Assembly: GCF_023284065.1 (NCBI RefSeq) | Contig: NZ_JAKIKP010000009.1 | Location: 1 to 64,000 of the forward strand | Length of the DNA stretch: 64,000 bases | Direction: 5' to 3' | Origin: Shewanella gaetbuli | GTDB lineage: Bacteria; Pseudomonadota; Gammaproteobacteria; Enterobacterales; Shewanellaceae | Shown: piece after piece, positions 21,477 to 31,269 of the stretch | Position numbering within the stretch: the stretch's first letter is position 1 | Layout of the letters: each line of letters starts with the position of its first letter | The notes under the pieces: generated by a model | Database searches by the model: none | Told to the model about the DNA's origin: nothing | The model's input: the letters and a program-made list of their open reading frames with translations, nothing else | Program-made: the position numbers and the translations under genes

Positions 21477-22295
21477 TTATGAGTTTGCGCGCCAATACTT
21501 CATTGCTAGCCAACCCATTAGCCCTAAAAAGACCGCAGCCATGGTGAACCATTGCAACGCGTACCCTTGATGTTTTTGTGCTGATAACGGAATAGGCTGC
21601 CAAGGTTGTGGGTAGTGAAGGTTTGGCAAATTATTCGGTTGTAACACCACGTTTAGTAACGATAAATTCTCTGTGCTTGCTAACTCGTCAATGGCTAAGT
21701 TTTGAAATCGCATCGGATTACCGGGTTCGGCATAAAGATGCTCACTTAACGGGTTAGCTTGCTTTTGGTAAATACGGCCTGTTAACTGATACTCTTTGTT
21801 GGGCAGCGCATCAACAACAGGCAATACTTGGCGATCTTTATTTGCCGCTATAAAACCCAGTTCAACCAGTAAATATGGTGAGGCGTCGTTATGCTTGAAT
21901 ATTTGGTAAGCTAAATAACCCACTTGCCCTTGGTATACTTGGTTGTCCAGTAAGTAAATTTGGTTTGAAACCGGACTAACATTCACAGCCACCTTGTAAC
22001 CTGTTAATAGCTGAGTGGGTATATCTGTGCTGGTGGATTGGCTTTGGATTAATAAATCTACTAATTCGTCATAATCCATTGCCGGTAAAGTTTCTCGGTT
22101 ATGGATTGTTTGCTGCCACTGAGTTTTAAATTCTGCTCGGTCTAATTGCCAAAAACCTAACTTGACCAAAACACTAAACACGCTCACAGTAATCAATATA
22201 AATAACCCAGACAGCCAACCTAAACCCATTAAAGGATTGCTTGTGACAGCCCCTCTATTTGTTAAGTTAGTTTTAGTATTACTGCTGCTATTCAT
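21477..22295 (-). CDS. SURF1 family cytochrome oxidase assembly protein
   Basis: The protein of about 272 residues has a transmembrane segment at each end, with the N-terminal one followed by LGFWQLDRAEFK and the C-terminal one preceded by YALQWFTMA, the two family signatures. SURF1 helps insert haem a and mature oxidase subunit I. The start is uncertain: ATG at 22295 or ATG at 22229 are both possible and neither has a good ribosome binding site; upstream in-frame codons up to 22433 encode sequence unlike the family and overlap the opposite DUF2909 gene. Confidence 0.85.
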   Translation of the reverse strand: MNSSSNTKTNLTNRGAVTSNPLMGLGWLSGLFILITVSVFSVLVKLGFWQLDRAEFKTQWQQTIHNRETLPAMDYDELVDLLIQSQSTSTDIPTQLLTGYKVAVNVSPVSNQIYLLDNQVYQGQVGYLAYQIFKHNDASPYLLVELGFIAANKDRQVLPVVDALPNKEYQLTGRIYQKQANPLSEHLYAEPGNPMRFQNLAIDELASTENLSLLNVVLQPNNLPNLHYPQPWQPIPLSAQKHQGYALQWFTMAAVFLGLMGWLAMKYWRANS

Positions 22296-22461
22296 ATTGT
22301 TTAATCTGGCCCGAGCCTTATTTATTATGGTTAAGGGTGAAAACAAACAGTCTATGAGCCCATTTTTAGGGCGGCGAGTGATGTTTTCAGCCATAGTGGT
22401 TGTGCTTTTACTGTTGGCCATGGGGCTAGGCATTATTCAACCTAACCCTAGGCCATATTAA
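22243..22461 (+). CDS. DUF2909 twin-transmembrane protein, opposite strand within the oxidase operon
   Basis: The 72-residue protein from a GTG start (AAAGGA six bases upstream) has two transmembrane segments, KLVLVLLLLFILFNLA and SAIVVVLLLLAMGLG, joined by a short basic loop FLGRRV, matching the DUF2909 family. The function of the family is unknown. It lies between coxC and surf1 but on the other strand, so it needs its own promoter within the start of surf1. The same placement is familiar next to oxidase operons in other gammaproteobacteria (from memory, not checked). Confidence 0.82.
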   Translation: MTAPLFVKLVLVLLLLFILFNLARALFIMVKGENKQSMSPFLGRRVMFSAIVVVLLLLAMGLGIIQPNPRPY

Positions 22462-22471
22462 GTAAGGTGCT

Positions 22472-23347
22472 TTACAGCACGTAAACAAACACAAACAGGC
22501 ATAGCCATACCACGTCGACAAAATGCCAATACCAACTACCTGCTTGGAAGGCAAAATGTTTGTCAGCTGTGAAGTGTCCCTTAATGATTCTGAAAAATAG
22601 CACCAGTAAAAATACCGTCCCTAATGTCACGTGCATGCCGTGAAACCCAGTTAACAAAAAGAACGTATTGCCATAAATGCCAGACTGAAGCGTTAGCCCC
22701 ATATCTTGGTAAGCATGGGCGTATTCTTCCACTTGTAAAAATAAAAATACCACCCCTAAAACAATGGTCAGGGCTAACCATATCACTAAGGGTTTGCGGT
22801 TATTTTTTTCTAAACTAGTGTGAGCAAAATGCAGGGTGACTGATGAGGTTAGCAGCAACAAGGTATTAATTAACGGCAACCCTGTCCATGGCATCGCTTC
22901 TGTTGTAGTGCCGTCAGGGGTTTTAATTAATGGCCAAATGGCTTCAAATGTGGGCCATAATAATTCATGGGTCATGGCGTTATTTGACGCACCACCTAGC
23001 CAAGGTACAGCAACCATTCTGGCGTAGAACAAGGCACCAAAAAATGCGCCAAAGAACATAATTTCAGAGAAGATAAACCAGCTCATACCTTGACGGAAAG
23101 AGCGATCCATCTGAGCCGAGTATAACCCTGACATAGATTCGTCGATGACATTTTTAAACCAGCCGAAAATCATAAAGATAATAACGGCGATTCCGGCAAC
23201 GAGAATATAGCCACCCGAACTTTGTTCGGTTGATAATTGTTGAACATAATTGCCAGCGCCAAAGGCAATAAGAAATAGTCCTATTGCGCCAACAATGGGC
23301 CAGGCACTTTGAGCTGGCACATAATAGTTTTCATGCTTTGTGGTCAT
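22472..23347 (-). CDS. coxC: Cytochrome c oxidase subunit III
   Basis: The 291-residue integral membrane protein has seven predicted transmembrane segments, with family segments FSEIMFFGAFFGALFYAR, GFHGMHVTLGT and WYWHFVDVVWL. Subunit III stabilises the core and helps proton delivery. It starts 4 bases inside the end of the cox11 gene. Its stop lies 10 bases from the end of the convergent DUF2909 gene. Confidence 0.96.
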   Translation of the reverse strand: MTTKHENYYVPAQSAWPIVGAIGLFLIAFGAGNYVQQLSTEQSSGGYILVAGIAVIIFMIFGWFKNVIDESMSGLYSAQMDRSFRQGMSWFIFSEIMFFGAFFGALFYARMVAVPWLGGASNNAMTHELLWPTFEAIWPLIKTPDGTTTEAMPWTGLPLINTLLLLTSSVTLHFAHTSLEKNNRKPLVIWLALTIVLGVVFLFLQVEEYAHAYQDMGLTLQSGIYGNTFFLLTGFHGMHVTLGTVFLLVLFFRIIKGHFTADKHFAFQAGSWYWHFVDVVWLCLFVFVYVL

Positions 23348-23907
23348 TTTGCTGCTCCTTGCTTTAAGCCACCACCGACCTTAGCGGTAATATCATAAAG
23401 AGTATAAGAGAGGGTCAATGTATTGATGGATTCCGGTAAGTCGGGATCGACATAAAATATTAATGGAAGTTCTGCACTGGCAGATGCCGCAAGCGGTTGT
23501 TGATTAAAGCAAAAACATTCCGTTTTATTAAAGTATGCTGCGCCTTGTCCAGGTGAAACAGATGGAATAGCTTGCCCAACGGTATCTTTACTGGATAAGT
23601 TTTTGGCATAAAACTTTGCATGGGTTAATTGCCCCGGGTGAACTTCTATTCGGTTTACGGTAGGAATAAACTCCCACGACATACCCGATTGCACATGCGC
23701 AATAAACTCAACGGTTACGGTCCTGCTTTCATCTACAATGACCGCCTCATAAGTGCTAGCAGTGCCTTGGGGTTTACCATTAATTCCCAAGGCGTCGCAT
23801 AGCACGTCATATAAAGGCACCAACGCAAAACCAAATCCAAACATACCTACCGCACCCAAAATGAGCATGGTAAGTAATTTACGGTTTGATTTAGGTTGAG
23901 TTGTCAT
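23344..23907 (-). CDS. ctaG: Cytochrome c oxidase assembly protein CtaG/Cox11
   Basis: The 187-residue protein has a single N-terminal transmembrane anchor (about 11-32) and a periplasmic domain. The copper-binding CFCF motif is in NKTECFCFNQQPL, preceded by VQSGMSWEFIP and followed by the YTLYD end typical of Cox11. It inserts CuB into subunit I. It sits directly between coxA (1 base apart) and coxC (4-base overlap). Confidence 0.95.
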   Translation of the reverse strand: MTTQPKSNRKLLTMLILGAVGMFGFGFALVPLYDVLCDALGINGKPQGTASTYEAVIVDESRTVTVEFIAHVQSGMSWEFIPTVNRIEVHPGQLTHAKFYAKNLSSKDTVGQAIPSVSPGQGAAYFNKTECFCFNQQPLAASASAELPLIFYVDPDLPESINTLTLSYTLYDITAKVGGGLKQGAAK

Positions 23908-23908
23908 C

Positions 23909-25507
23909 TCACTTTACCTCTGGTGGCGTGGTAAATGAGTGATAAGGTGCAGGGCTGGCTATGGTCCACTCCAAGCCTTCAGCACCTTCCCAAGGTTTAT
24001 CTGCTGCTTTTTCGCCACCTCTAATACATTTAATCACCACCGCTAAGAAAATCAGCTGAGACAGGCCAAATGCAAATCCACCAATTGAGACAATTTGGTT
24101 AATATCGGCAAATTGAATCGCATAATCAGGAATACGTCTTGGCATACCAGCCAAGCCTAAAAAGTGCATTGGGAAAAACAACACGTTGACTGAAATAACC
24201 GAACACCAGAAGTGCCATCTTCCCAAGGTTTCGCTGTACATATGGCCGGTCCACTTAGGAAGCCAATAGTATGCTGCAGCCATAATGGAGAATACGGCAC
24301 CTGTGACTAAAACATAATGGAAATGTGCCACAACGAAGTAGGTATCATGATACTGGAAATCTGCTGGTGTAATGGCCAGCATCAGGCCAGAAAATCCACC
24401 AATAGTGAATAATATGATAAAGGCGAGGGCAAATAGCATTGGTGTTTCAAAGGTCATTGACCCTCGCCACATGGTAGCAACCCAGTTAAATACTTTTACC
24501 CCAGTGGGTACAGCAATCAACATGGTACAGTACATAAAGAACAGCTCAGCAAATACCGGCATACCTGTGGTAAACATATGGTGAGCCCATACTAAAAACG
24601 ACAGGATGGCGATACTGGCTGTGGCGTATACCATTGACGCGTAACCAAACAGCCTTTTACGACTGAATGCCGGAATAATGGCAGAGATAATGCCAAAAGA
24701 AGGCAAAATCATAATGTATACTTCAGGATGACCGAAGAACCAGAAAATATGCTGGAACATAACGGGGTCACCCCCTCCAGCGGCATCAAAGAAGCTTGTG
24801 CCAAAATATTTATCGGTTAATACCATGGTTACTGCGCCAGCCAGTACAGGCATTACCGCAATTAATAAGAACGCGGTAATTAACCATGTCCATACAAATA
24901 GCGGAAGCTTCATCCAAGTCATACCTGGTGCGCGCATGTTCACAATGGTCACAATCACGTTAATGGCACCCATGATTGAACTGATACCCATAATATGGAC
25001 CGAAAATACAAATAGTCCTGTAGTATCAGGGCTGTAAGTTGTCGACAGCGGAGCATAGAATGTCCAACCAAAGTTGGGACCGCCCCCTTCCATAAATAGT
25101 GAACCAATCAACATCGCAAAGGCGAAGGGTAAAATCCAAAAGCTCCAGTTGTTCATGCGAGGTAATGCCATATCTGGCGCACCAATCATCATAGGTATTA
25201 ACCAGTTTGCTAAACCTGTGAAGGCTGGCATCACCGCGCCAAATACCATGATAAGACCATGAACAGTGGTCATTTGATTAAAAAAGTTTGGCTCGACTAA
25301 CTGTAAACCAGGCTGAAATAATTCAGCACGGATCACCATCGCCATTGCGCCGCCAGTTAAAAACATAATGAAACTGAACCATAAATACATTGAACCAATA
25401 TCTTTATGGTTGGTGGTTAATAGCCAGCGCATTATGCCTTTAGGTGCACCATGGTGATGATCATCATGGGCTGCAACAGTATCGTGGGTTGTTGTACTCA
25501 TAGTCAT
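23909..25507 (-). CDS. coxA: Cytochrome c oxidase subunit I (aa3 type)
   Basis: The 532-residue protein has twelve transmembrane segments. Haem and copper ligands are visible: TVHGLIMVF (haem a), FFGHPEVYI with the His-Tyr pair of the CuB centre, AHHMFTTG (two CuB His), and VAHFHYVL (haem a3 and haem a His). It reduces oxygen to water while pumping protons. The His-rich stretch near the N-terminus (AAHDDHHHG) is an unusual detail. It follows coxB by 3 bases. Confidence 0.97.
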   Translation of the reverse strand: MTMSTTTHDTVAAHDDHHHGAPKGIMRWLLTTNHKDIGSMYLWFSFIMFLTGGAMAMVIRAELFQPGLQLVEPNFFNQMTTVHGLIMVFGAVMPAFTGLANWLIPMMIGAPDMALPRMNNWSFWILPFAFAMLIGSLFMEGGGPNFGWTFYAPLSTTYSPDTTGLFVFSVHIMGISSIMGAINVIVTIVNMRAPGMTWMKLPLFVWTWLITAFLLIAVMPVLAGAVTMVLTDKYFGTSFFDAAGGGDPVMFQHIFWFFGHPEVYIMILPSFGIISAIIPAFSRKRLFGYASMVYATASIAILSFLVWAHHMFTTGMPVFAELFFMYCTMLIAVPTGVKVFNWVATMWRGSMTFETPMLFALAFIILFTIGGFSGLMLAITPADFQYHDTYFVVAHFHYVLVTGAVFSIMAAAYYWLPKWTGHMYSETLGRWHFWCSVISVNVLFFPMHFLGLAGMPRRIPDYAIQFADINQIVSIGGFAFGLSQLIFLAVVIKCIRGGEKAADKPWEGAEGLEWTIASPAPYHSFTTPPEVK

Positions 25508-25510
25508 CTC

Positions 25511-27073
25511 CTATTGTCCGTGGCTATTAACATCGGTGGCTTGCACCGTGTCGCCTGAATTATTACCCCATGCATTTCGCTCGTAGGTTATTACCGCCGC
25601 CATTTGTCGGGGAGATAACGAACTAGCAAAAGCTTGCATTGCTGTGCCGGGTTTGCCGTTACGCACAATGTCAATATGCGCATCAACTGGGCCGGTAATA
25701 ATTGGACTGCCAATAAGAGAGGGGAACACGCCAGGTAAGCCAGCGCCAGTAGCTTGGTGGCAAGCTAAACAGCTGGTGGTGTATACCTGTAGGCCTTCGG
25801 TCATTAATTCGTCATGGGTTAATTCCGTTAAATCGACCGGCATAACCGTTGCGGCCATATCATCACCTACGTCAGCTTGAACTGGCTCAGTTGGCGTAGT
25901 GCTTGCCTCTGTTGGCTGCTTTGCAGTTGGTGAGCTCATGTCAGCGGTATCACCCGTGGCGACATTATTCACATCAGCAGCTTGTACTATATCGCCAGTG
26001 TCATTACCCCAGGCGTTTCTTTCATAGGTCACGACTGCGGCAATTTGTTTGGCTGATAGTTGCTTAGCAAAAGATTGCATTGCTGTTCCTGCTTTACCAT
26101 GCAATACAATATCAATATGTCCGGCTACAGACCCCTTGATTAGCGGACTGCCTATTAATGAAGGGAAAACACCAGGTAAACCTGCGCCATTCGGTTGATG
26201 ACATGCAGCACAAGTTGATAGGTAAACTTGTTCACCTTCTGCCATTAGCTCTTCTTTAGATAAGGTTTCTGACAGTGCTGCTTGTGCAGCAGCTTGTGCA
26301 TTTTTAGCGAGTTGTTTTTGCTCTTGAAGCCATGCATCGTATTCAGCCTCAGGTAATGCTTTTACGACAACTGGCATAAAGCCATGGTCTTTGCCGCATA
26401 ATTCGGCACACTGTCCACGATAAACACCAGGTTTATCAATTTTTGTCCATGCTTCATTAATAAATCCGGGGTTAGCATCTTTTTTGACCGCAAACGCAGG
26501 TACCCACCAAGAGTGAATTACATCATCAGAAGTCATTAAAAATCGTACTTTACGATTAATGGGTAGCACTAAAGGCTTATCGACTTCTAAAAGGTAATTT
26601 TCGGTTTTAGTTTCGTCGCCGTCTATTTGGCTACGAGGGGTAGATAAAATGCTATAAAACTCGACATCTTCATTGAAATAGCTGTAATGCCATTTCCATT
26701 GAGAGCCGGTGACTTTAATCGTTAAATCTGCATTGGTAGGATCTTCCATGGCGATTAAAGTTTTCGTCGCTGGAATAGCCATGCCAATTAAAATTAAGAA
26801 CGGAATAACGGTCCAAGCGATTTCCACTTTGGTGCTTTCATGAAAATTTGCTGGCACTGCTCCTTTGGATTTTCGGTGATAAATAATGGAGTAAATCATT
26901 ATTCCAAACACCAAAACACCAATAGCGCAGCAGATATAAAGAATAATCATGTGAAGGTCATAAACCTGCCCACTAATATTCGTTACACCTTTCGTCATGT
27001 TGAGGGGCATTTCACTTGCCCCAAGAGAGGGGGCAACTAGCGCTGCCAAAAAACAATACAACCATTGCTTCAC
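25511..27073 (-). CDS. coxB: Cytochrome c oxidase subunit II with two fused cytochrome c domains
   Basis: The 520-residue protein begins with a signal peptide, has two transmembrane segments (about 40-110), then the cupredoxin domain with the CuA motif CAELCGKDHGFM. Two cytochrome c domains follow, with haem motifs CAACH (288-292) and CLACH (435-439). The two domains are near copies, sharing GAGLPGVFPSLIGSP, AVVTYERNAWGN or close variants, and are joined by a Pro/Thr/Ala linker. Subunit II takes electrons from cytochrome c; fused haem domains supply an internal relay. Two rather than one domain is the notable point. First gene of the operon. Confidence 0.95.
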   Translation of the reverse strand: MKQWLYCFLAALVAPSLGASEMPLNMTKGVTNISGQVYDLHMIILYICCAIGVLVFGIMIYSIIYHRKSKGAVPANFHESTKVEIAWTVIPFLILIGMAIPATKTLIAMEDPTNADLTIKVTGSQWKWHYSYFNEDVEFYSILSTPRSQIDGDETKTENYLLEVDKPLVLPINRKVRFLMTSDDVIHSWWVPAFAVKKDANPGFINEAWTKIDKPGVYRGQCAELCGKDHGFMPVVVKALPEAEYDAWLQEQKQLAKNAQAAAQAALSETLSKEELMAEGEQVYLSTCAACHQPNGAGLPGVFPSLIGSPLIKGSVAGHIDIVLHGKAGTAMQSFAKQLSAKQIAAVVTYERNAWGNDTGDIVQAADVNNVATGDTADMSSPTAKQPTEASTTPTEPVQADVGDDMAATVMPVDLTELTHDELMTEGLQVYTTSCLACHQATGAGLPGVFPSLIGSPIITGPVDAHIDIVRNGKPGTAMQAFASSLSPRQMAAVITYERNAWGNNSGDTVQATDVNSHGQ

Positions 27074-27410
27074 AAGACTTCTCCTCTGTCCATTGCTGAT
27101 AGCAATTACAAAGAAGAGTCACACAGTAAGTCTCTGCTCTATGCAAACTCTTCGGTTCCCAAAAAAGCTTGATGACTTCAAAGTACGTTGGTGGTTGTAA
27201 GCGTTATTGGCTTACTAATAAATGTTAAACTTGCACCACACTGGTACCTACAACTGAACTAATCAACTTATATTTGACGCATTTTTTAGCTAATAAAAAC
27301 ATAGCTTCAGCGTTTCATTGGTCGAAAAATGTTTCGACCTTGTAACAACATTACTTGCAGTTTAAATATTGATCAAGATCACTTTTATGTCTAGCTTGCT
27401 GAAAAAACAT
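27074..27410 (-). promoter_or_regulatory. coxB upstream region with an FNR/EtrA-like site
   Basis: This non-coding stretch holds the promoter of the oxidase operon. At 27369-27382 the sequence TTGATCAAGATCAC matches the FNR/EtrA consensus TTGAT-N4-ATCAA at nine of ten positions. It lies about 290 bases upstream of the coxB start, so direct control is possible but distant. No other clear element was found; the small reading frames here are not convincing. Confidence 0.45.
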
Positions 27411-27442
27411 ACAAAAATGCCCTGCGCATTAGGCAGGGCATG
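27411..27442 (-). terminator. Terminator after sulA
   Basis: TGCCCTG and CAGGGCA pair around a short loop (27418-27440), and on the minus strand the stem is followed by TTTTTGT. It ends the lexA-sulA transcript, 20 bases after sulA. Confidence 0.82.
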
Positions 27443-27461
27443 ATAAAAAGACACCTGAAAA

Positions 27462-27986
27462 TTAGTGAAAAGAATTAAAATTTATTCTACTTATCGTTGA
27501 GTGACTTGGTTTGATGAAGCTGTTATCGGCTAATTCAGTGTCTGTATGACTTGAAATATCCTCAATTACGACCCCTAAAGCTCTGGCACTTTTGGCAACC
27601 AACTGTAGTCTTCTACTGTCTCGGGTATCTAACTGACTTGTCCATGAAATGACTGCGCTAGAAGTCCCGCTAGTAAGGGCTTTTTCCATCGCCCAAAGAG
27701 TTTCTATTTCGTCTTTAGTGTGAACAAGTAATACTCTGTCCATTCTTACGCCAGCACTGGCTAACATTTGTTTGTAACTGATGTTGGCTGGGTTAATCAG
27801 TACTATCCATTGCCCTTGATGACTAAGCCTTGCTAGCTCACTTGCATAAGCCGCTAACTCAGTTTTGCCATGGGTTTGTGTTTTTAGTGTTGTAATGGAT
27901 TTGGCCGACGGCATGACTTCCGTTGGTATATCTGTCCATAATCCTGGGTGACGAGGAGCATTGCCCATTAGCTTGTTCATAACCAT
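27462..27986 (-). CDS. sulA: SulA-type cell division inhibitor
   Basis: The 174-residue protein matches SulA in its central region: [34 protein letters not shown] and [17 protein letters not shown]. SulA binds FtsZ and blocks septation during DNA damage. It starts inside the end of lexA (10-base overlap; a second ATG at 27980 is also possible), so repressor and inhibitor are made from one SOS-controlled transcript. This lexA-sulA pairing is known from pseudomonads and Shewanella, unlike the separate sulA of E. coli. Confidence 0.88.
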   Translation of the reverse strand: MVMNKLMGNAPRHPGLWTDIPTEVMPSAKSITTLKTQTHGKTELAAYASELARLSHQGQWIVLINPANISYKQMLASAGVRMDRVLLVHTKDEIETLWAMEKALTSGTSSAVISWTSQLDTRDSRRLQLVAKSARALGVVIEDISSHTDTELADNSFIKPSHSTISRINFNSFH

Positions 27987-28594
27987 TCTCCATTACGAAT
28001 AACACCAACTGCAAGCCCTTCAATCGTTAGGCTTTGGTAACTTAAATCAACTTTAATTGGGTTGTAGGCTTCGTTTTCTGCATGTAAAAAGACCACATTG
28101 CCTTTTTTCTCAAATCGCTTAACAGTGACATCATCTTCCACACGCGCTACCACAACTTGACCGTTGCGTGCTTGCTGCATTTTGTGTACCGCAAGTAAAT
28201 CACCTTCTAAAATGCCAATATCTTTCATGCTGTCACCACGCACACGCAGTAAAAAATCAGCAGCAGGCTTAAACATACTAGGGTCGACTTGGTAATACTG
28301 TTCAACATGCTCTTGGGCTAAAATCGGCTCACCTGCGGCGACTTGACCGATTAAAGGCAGGCCACTTTCTTCAGCTTCTTCCTCTTGAGGTAAACGGATA
28401 CCTCTAGATGTGCCAGGCATAATTTCAATAAACCCTTTTTTAGCCAATGCTTTTAGGTGCTCTTCAGCGGCATTTGCACTTCTGAAACCTAAGCGGGTTG
28501 CAATTTCAGCTCGAGTAGGAGGCATACCTGTTTCAGAGATATTGTTTTTAATTAGCGCTAAAATTTCAGCTTGGCGTGGTGTTAAGGGTCTCAT
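27977..28594 (-). CDS. lexA: LexA repressor
   Basis: The 205-residue SOS repressor has an N-terminal winged helix (1-65, with [24 protein letters not shown] read in two overlapping helices) and a self-cleaving domain. The cleavage site is Ala87-Gly88 in VAAGEP, with nucleophile Ser122 in RGDSMKD and Lys159 in VTVKR, so autoproteolysis should be intact. Two SOS boxes lie 8-43 bases upstream of the start, indicating autorepression together with sulA. Confidence 0.97.
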   Translation of the reverse strand: MRPLTPRQAEILALIKNNISETGMPPTRAEIATRLGFRSANAAEEHLKALAKKGFIEIMPGTSRGIRLPQEEEAEESGLPLIGQVAAGEPILAQEHVEQYYQVDPSMFKPAADFLLRVRGDSMKDIGILEGDLLAVHKMQQARNGQVVVARVEDDVTVKRFEKKGNVVFLHAENEAYNPIKVDLSYQSLTIEGLAVGVIRNGEWL

Positions 28595-28602
28595 GTTGTT
28601 TC

Positions 28603-28637
28603 CTGTCTTTCTATACAGTAACTGTCATTATATACAG
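28603..28637 (-). promoter_or_regulatory. Two tandem SOS boxes (LexA operators)
   Basis: CTGTCTTTCTATACAG (28603-28618) and CTGTCATTATATACAG (28622-28637) both match CTGT-N8-ACAG perfectly. Their centres are 19 bp apart, the arrangement also seen at E. coli lexA. They overlap the region where the lexA-sulA promoter must lie. Confidence 0.94.
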
Positions 28638-28845
28638 TGTTTTTTATTGTGCAAGTATTCACCAATTGTTTTTTAACATAAATATTATAATGTTCTAAAA
28701 ATGTTAACTTTATCAGTGCTGTGAAGTAGTTTTTTTGATGCGATATTTAAAAGCGGCTGTTGGTTTTCATTGCAATTAGTGAAAGGCGTACAGTTTCTGG
28801 TATTCTATGCGCCCATATTAAAAGGGCGTTATTGCGAAGATTATT

Positions 28846-31269
28846 ATGTCAAAACCAGATTCAATTATGCTTAGGCTTTTGCGTTGGATTCAAAAACGTA
28901 TGGTACATACTATTGTTGTGCCACATGATCCATTTGCAGACTTGAACTACGATCCTGAAAAACCCATTGTTTATGTCATGAAAACCGAGTCTATCAGTGA
29001 CACGGCTGCATTAAGTGAGATGACTGAAAACTTGGGGCTTCCTAGTCCATATGATCCTTTGAAACTAGACGGTTTAACTGTGCCAAGAGTGGTTTGCCTA
29101 GAAGGCCGGAAACCGATTATTGGTAAGCGGGAAAATGGTGATAAGTTTCTAGATTGTTTTACCCATTTATTAACGCTTCATCGTCAACAGCCTGAGTTAG
29201 ATATTCAGCTGGTACCTGTTAGTCTTTATTGGGGGCGTACACCTGGTAAAGAAGATGACACCATGAAAGCCGCTGTACTTGAGCGTGAAAGCCCAACTTG
29301 GCTGCGTAAGTGGTTGATGATTTTGTTTTTAGGTCGACATAACTTTGTGCAGTTTTCAAATGCGATGTCTTTGCGCTATATGACTGATGAGCATGGCAGC
29401 GACAAAGCTATCGCACACAAACTTGCTCGTGTCGCTAGAGTGCATTTCCGTCGTCAGCGTAAAGTGATGACTGGGCCACAACTGCCTAATCGTCAAGCGA
29501 TGTTTGCTTCATTATTAAAGTCAGACTCGATTACTAAAGCGATTGAAGAAGAAGCGACAAATAAAAAAGTTTCTAAAGAAAAAGCCCGTGAAATCGCAAT
29601 AGAGTATTTAGATGAAATTGCAGCTGATTATTCCGATAGTTTAGTTCGAATTGCGGAGAGATTTTTAACATGGCTGTGGAATAAGTTATACAGTGGGATC
29701 AACATCAAAGGTGCTGAGCAAGTGCGTCAATTGCATCACGATGGCCATGAAATTGTTTATGTACCTTGCCATCGCAGCCATATGGATTACCTGCTGTTAT
29801 CTTACATTTTGTATTATCAAGGCATGGTGCCACCGCATATTGCAGCGGGCATTAATTTAAATTTCTGGCCTGCAGGCCCAATGTTCCGTCGTGGCGGGGC
29901 ATTTTTCATTCGCCGAAGCTTTAATGGTAACAAACTCTACACAGCGGTTTTCCGTGAATACCTAGACCAGCTATTTGCCAAAGGTTATTCCGTTGAATAC
30001 TTCACTGAAGGTGGACGTTCTAGAACGGGTCGCTTACTAGCCCCCAAAACGGGCATGTTGGCGATGACTGTGAATAGCGTATTACGTGGTATTGAACGCC
30101 CTGTAACTCTAGTGCCCGTTTATTTAGGGTATGATCATGTGATGGAAGTGGCCACTTATCACAAAGAATTGAGTGGTAAGAAGAAAGAAAAAGAATCGGT
30201 TTGGCAAGTCTTTGGCGCGATTCGTAAGCTGGGTAATTTTGGTCAAGGTTATGTGAACTTTGGTGAGCCGATTAATTTACAGAGCTTTTTGACCCAACAA
30301 GCGCCAAGCTGGCGTGAAGAAATGGCAAAAGATCTTGAGCAAAAGCCATCGTGGATCACCCCAGCAGTGAACCAATTGGCGAATCAAGTCATGACTAATA
30401 TCAATGGTGCTGCAGCCGCCAGCTCTGTGACGTTAACCAGCTTGGTGCTATTGGCATCTGAGCAGAATGCGTTACAACGTCATCAATTGGAACGTCAGTT
30501 AGACTTCTATTTGAAGATCATCAAAAATGCGCCTTATTCAGACTATACCTCGGTTGCTGAAGGTGATGGTAAAGCGATTGTTGAACATTGCTTGACGCTG
30601 AATAAGTTCACCTTAGAAAAAGATCCATTAGGCGACATTATTGCTATCGACCCTAATCATGCAATTACCCTAAGCTATTATCGCAATAACATTATTCATT
30701 TAATGATTATTCCAGCGATGATTGCCAGCTGTTTAGTACGTTACGAGAATTGCAGCCGTGAACAGATCATCGCCATTGTTGAAGATTTCTATCCGCTCAT
30801 TAAAGCGGAGCTATTCATGGGAATCGATGATATTAGCCATTACGTTGACCAAGTGCTTGAGCAAATGGTTAACGAGAATCTGATCACCGATAGTCAACAG
30901 TGTGAAGTTGTGACTCGTCAGATTACTCAGCTTGAATTGCTGGCTGAAACCGCCAGTGAAACACTGCAACGCTATGCGATTATTTTCAATTTATTAGCGA
31001 TAAAACAGCAATGTGAACGAGCCGATTTAGAGCGAGACAGCCACTTGTTAGCACAACGTTTAGGTGCATTACATGGCGTTACCGCCCCAGAGTTTTATGA
31101 TAAAAAACTCTACAACACCCTCAGTGTCAAATTAAAAGAGTTAGGTTATTTATGTAGTACAGAGCATCTTGATGATGTTGCCCGTATACGTGACCACGCG
31201 AATGGATTATTGCGCTCTTCAGTTAAACAAACCATTCAAGATAGCGTAAACGCGGAGCATTTAAATTAA
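28846..31269 (+). CDS. plsB: Glycerol-3-phosphate 1-O-acyltransferase
   Basis: The 807-residue membrane-associated enzyme acylates sn-glycerol 3-phosphate, the first step of phospholipid synthesis. The catalytic HX4D box is HRSHMD at 309-314, followed by [15 protein letters not shown] block [12 protein letters not shown] and the third block EGGRSRTGR. Length is normal for PlsB. Its stop overlaps the start of the next gene by one base (TAATG). It is divergent from lexA. Confidence 0.97.
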   Translation: MSKPDSIMLRLLRWIQKRMVHTIVVPHDPFADLNYDPEKPIVYVMKTESISDTAALSEMTENLGLPSPYDPLKLDGLTVPRVVCLEGRKPIIGKRENGDKFLDCFTHLLTLHRQQPELDIQLVPVSLYWGRTPGKEDDTMKAAVLERESPTWLRKWLMILFLGRHNFVQFSNAMSLRYMTDEHGSDKAIAHKLARVARVHFRRQRKVMTGPQLPNRQAMFASLLKSDSITKAIEEEATNKKVSKEKAREIAIEYLDEIAADYSDSLVRIAERFLTWLWNKLYSGINIKGAEQVRQLHHDGHEIVYVPCHRSHMDYLLLSYILYYQGMVPPHIAAGINLNFWPAGPMFRRGGAFFIRRSFNGNKLYTAVFREYLDQLFAKGYSVEYFTEGGRSRTGRLLAPKTGMLAMTVNSVLRGIERPVTLVPVYLGYDHVMEVATYHKELSGKKKEKESVWQVFGAIRKLGNFGQGYVNFGEPINLQSFLTQQAPSWREEMAKDLEQKPSWITPAVNQLANQVMTNINGAAAASSVTLTSLVLLASEQNALQRHQLERQLDFYLKIIKNAPYSDYTSVAEGDGKAIVEHCLTLNKFTLEKDPLGDIIAIDPNHAITLSYYRNNIIHLMIIPAMIASCLVRYENCSREQIIAIVEDFYPLIKAELFMGIDDISHYVDQVLEQMVNENLITDSQQCEVVTRQITQLELLAETASETLQRYAIIFNLLAIKQQCERADLERDSHLLAQRLGALHGVTAPEFYDKKLYNTLSVKLKELGYLCSTEHLDDVARIRDHANGLLRSSVKQTIQDSVNAEHLN

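Noticed and set aside
22296..22433. Longer N-terminus for SURF1
   Set aside because: The codons overlap the DUF2909 gene and give a polar sequence unlike the family.
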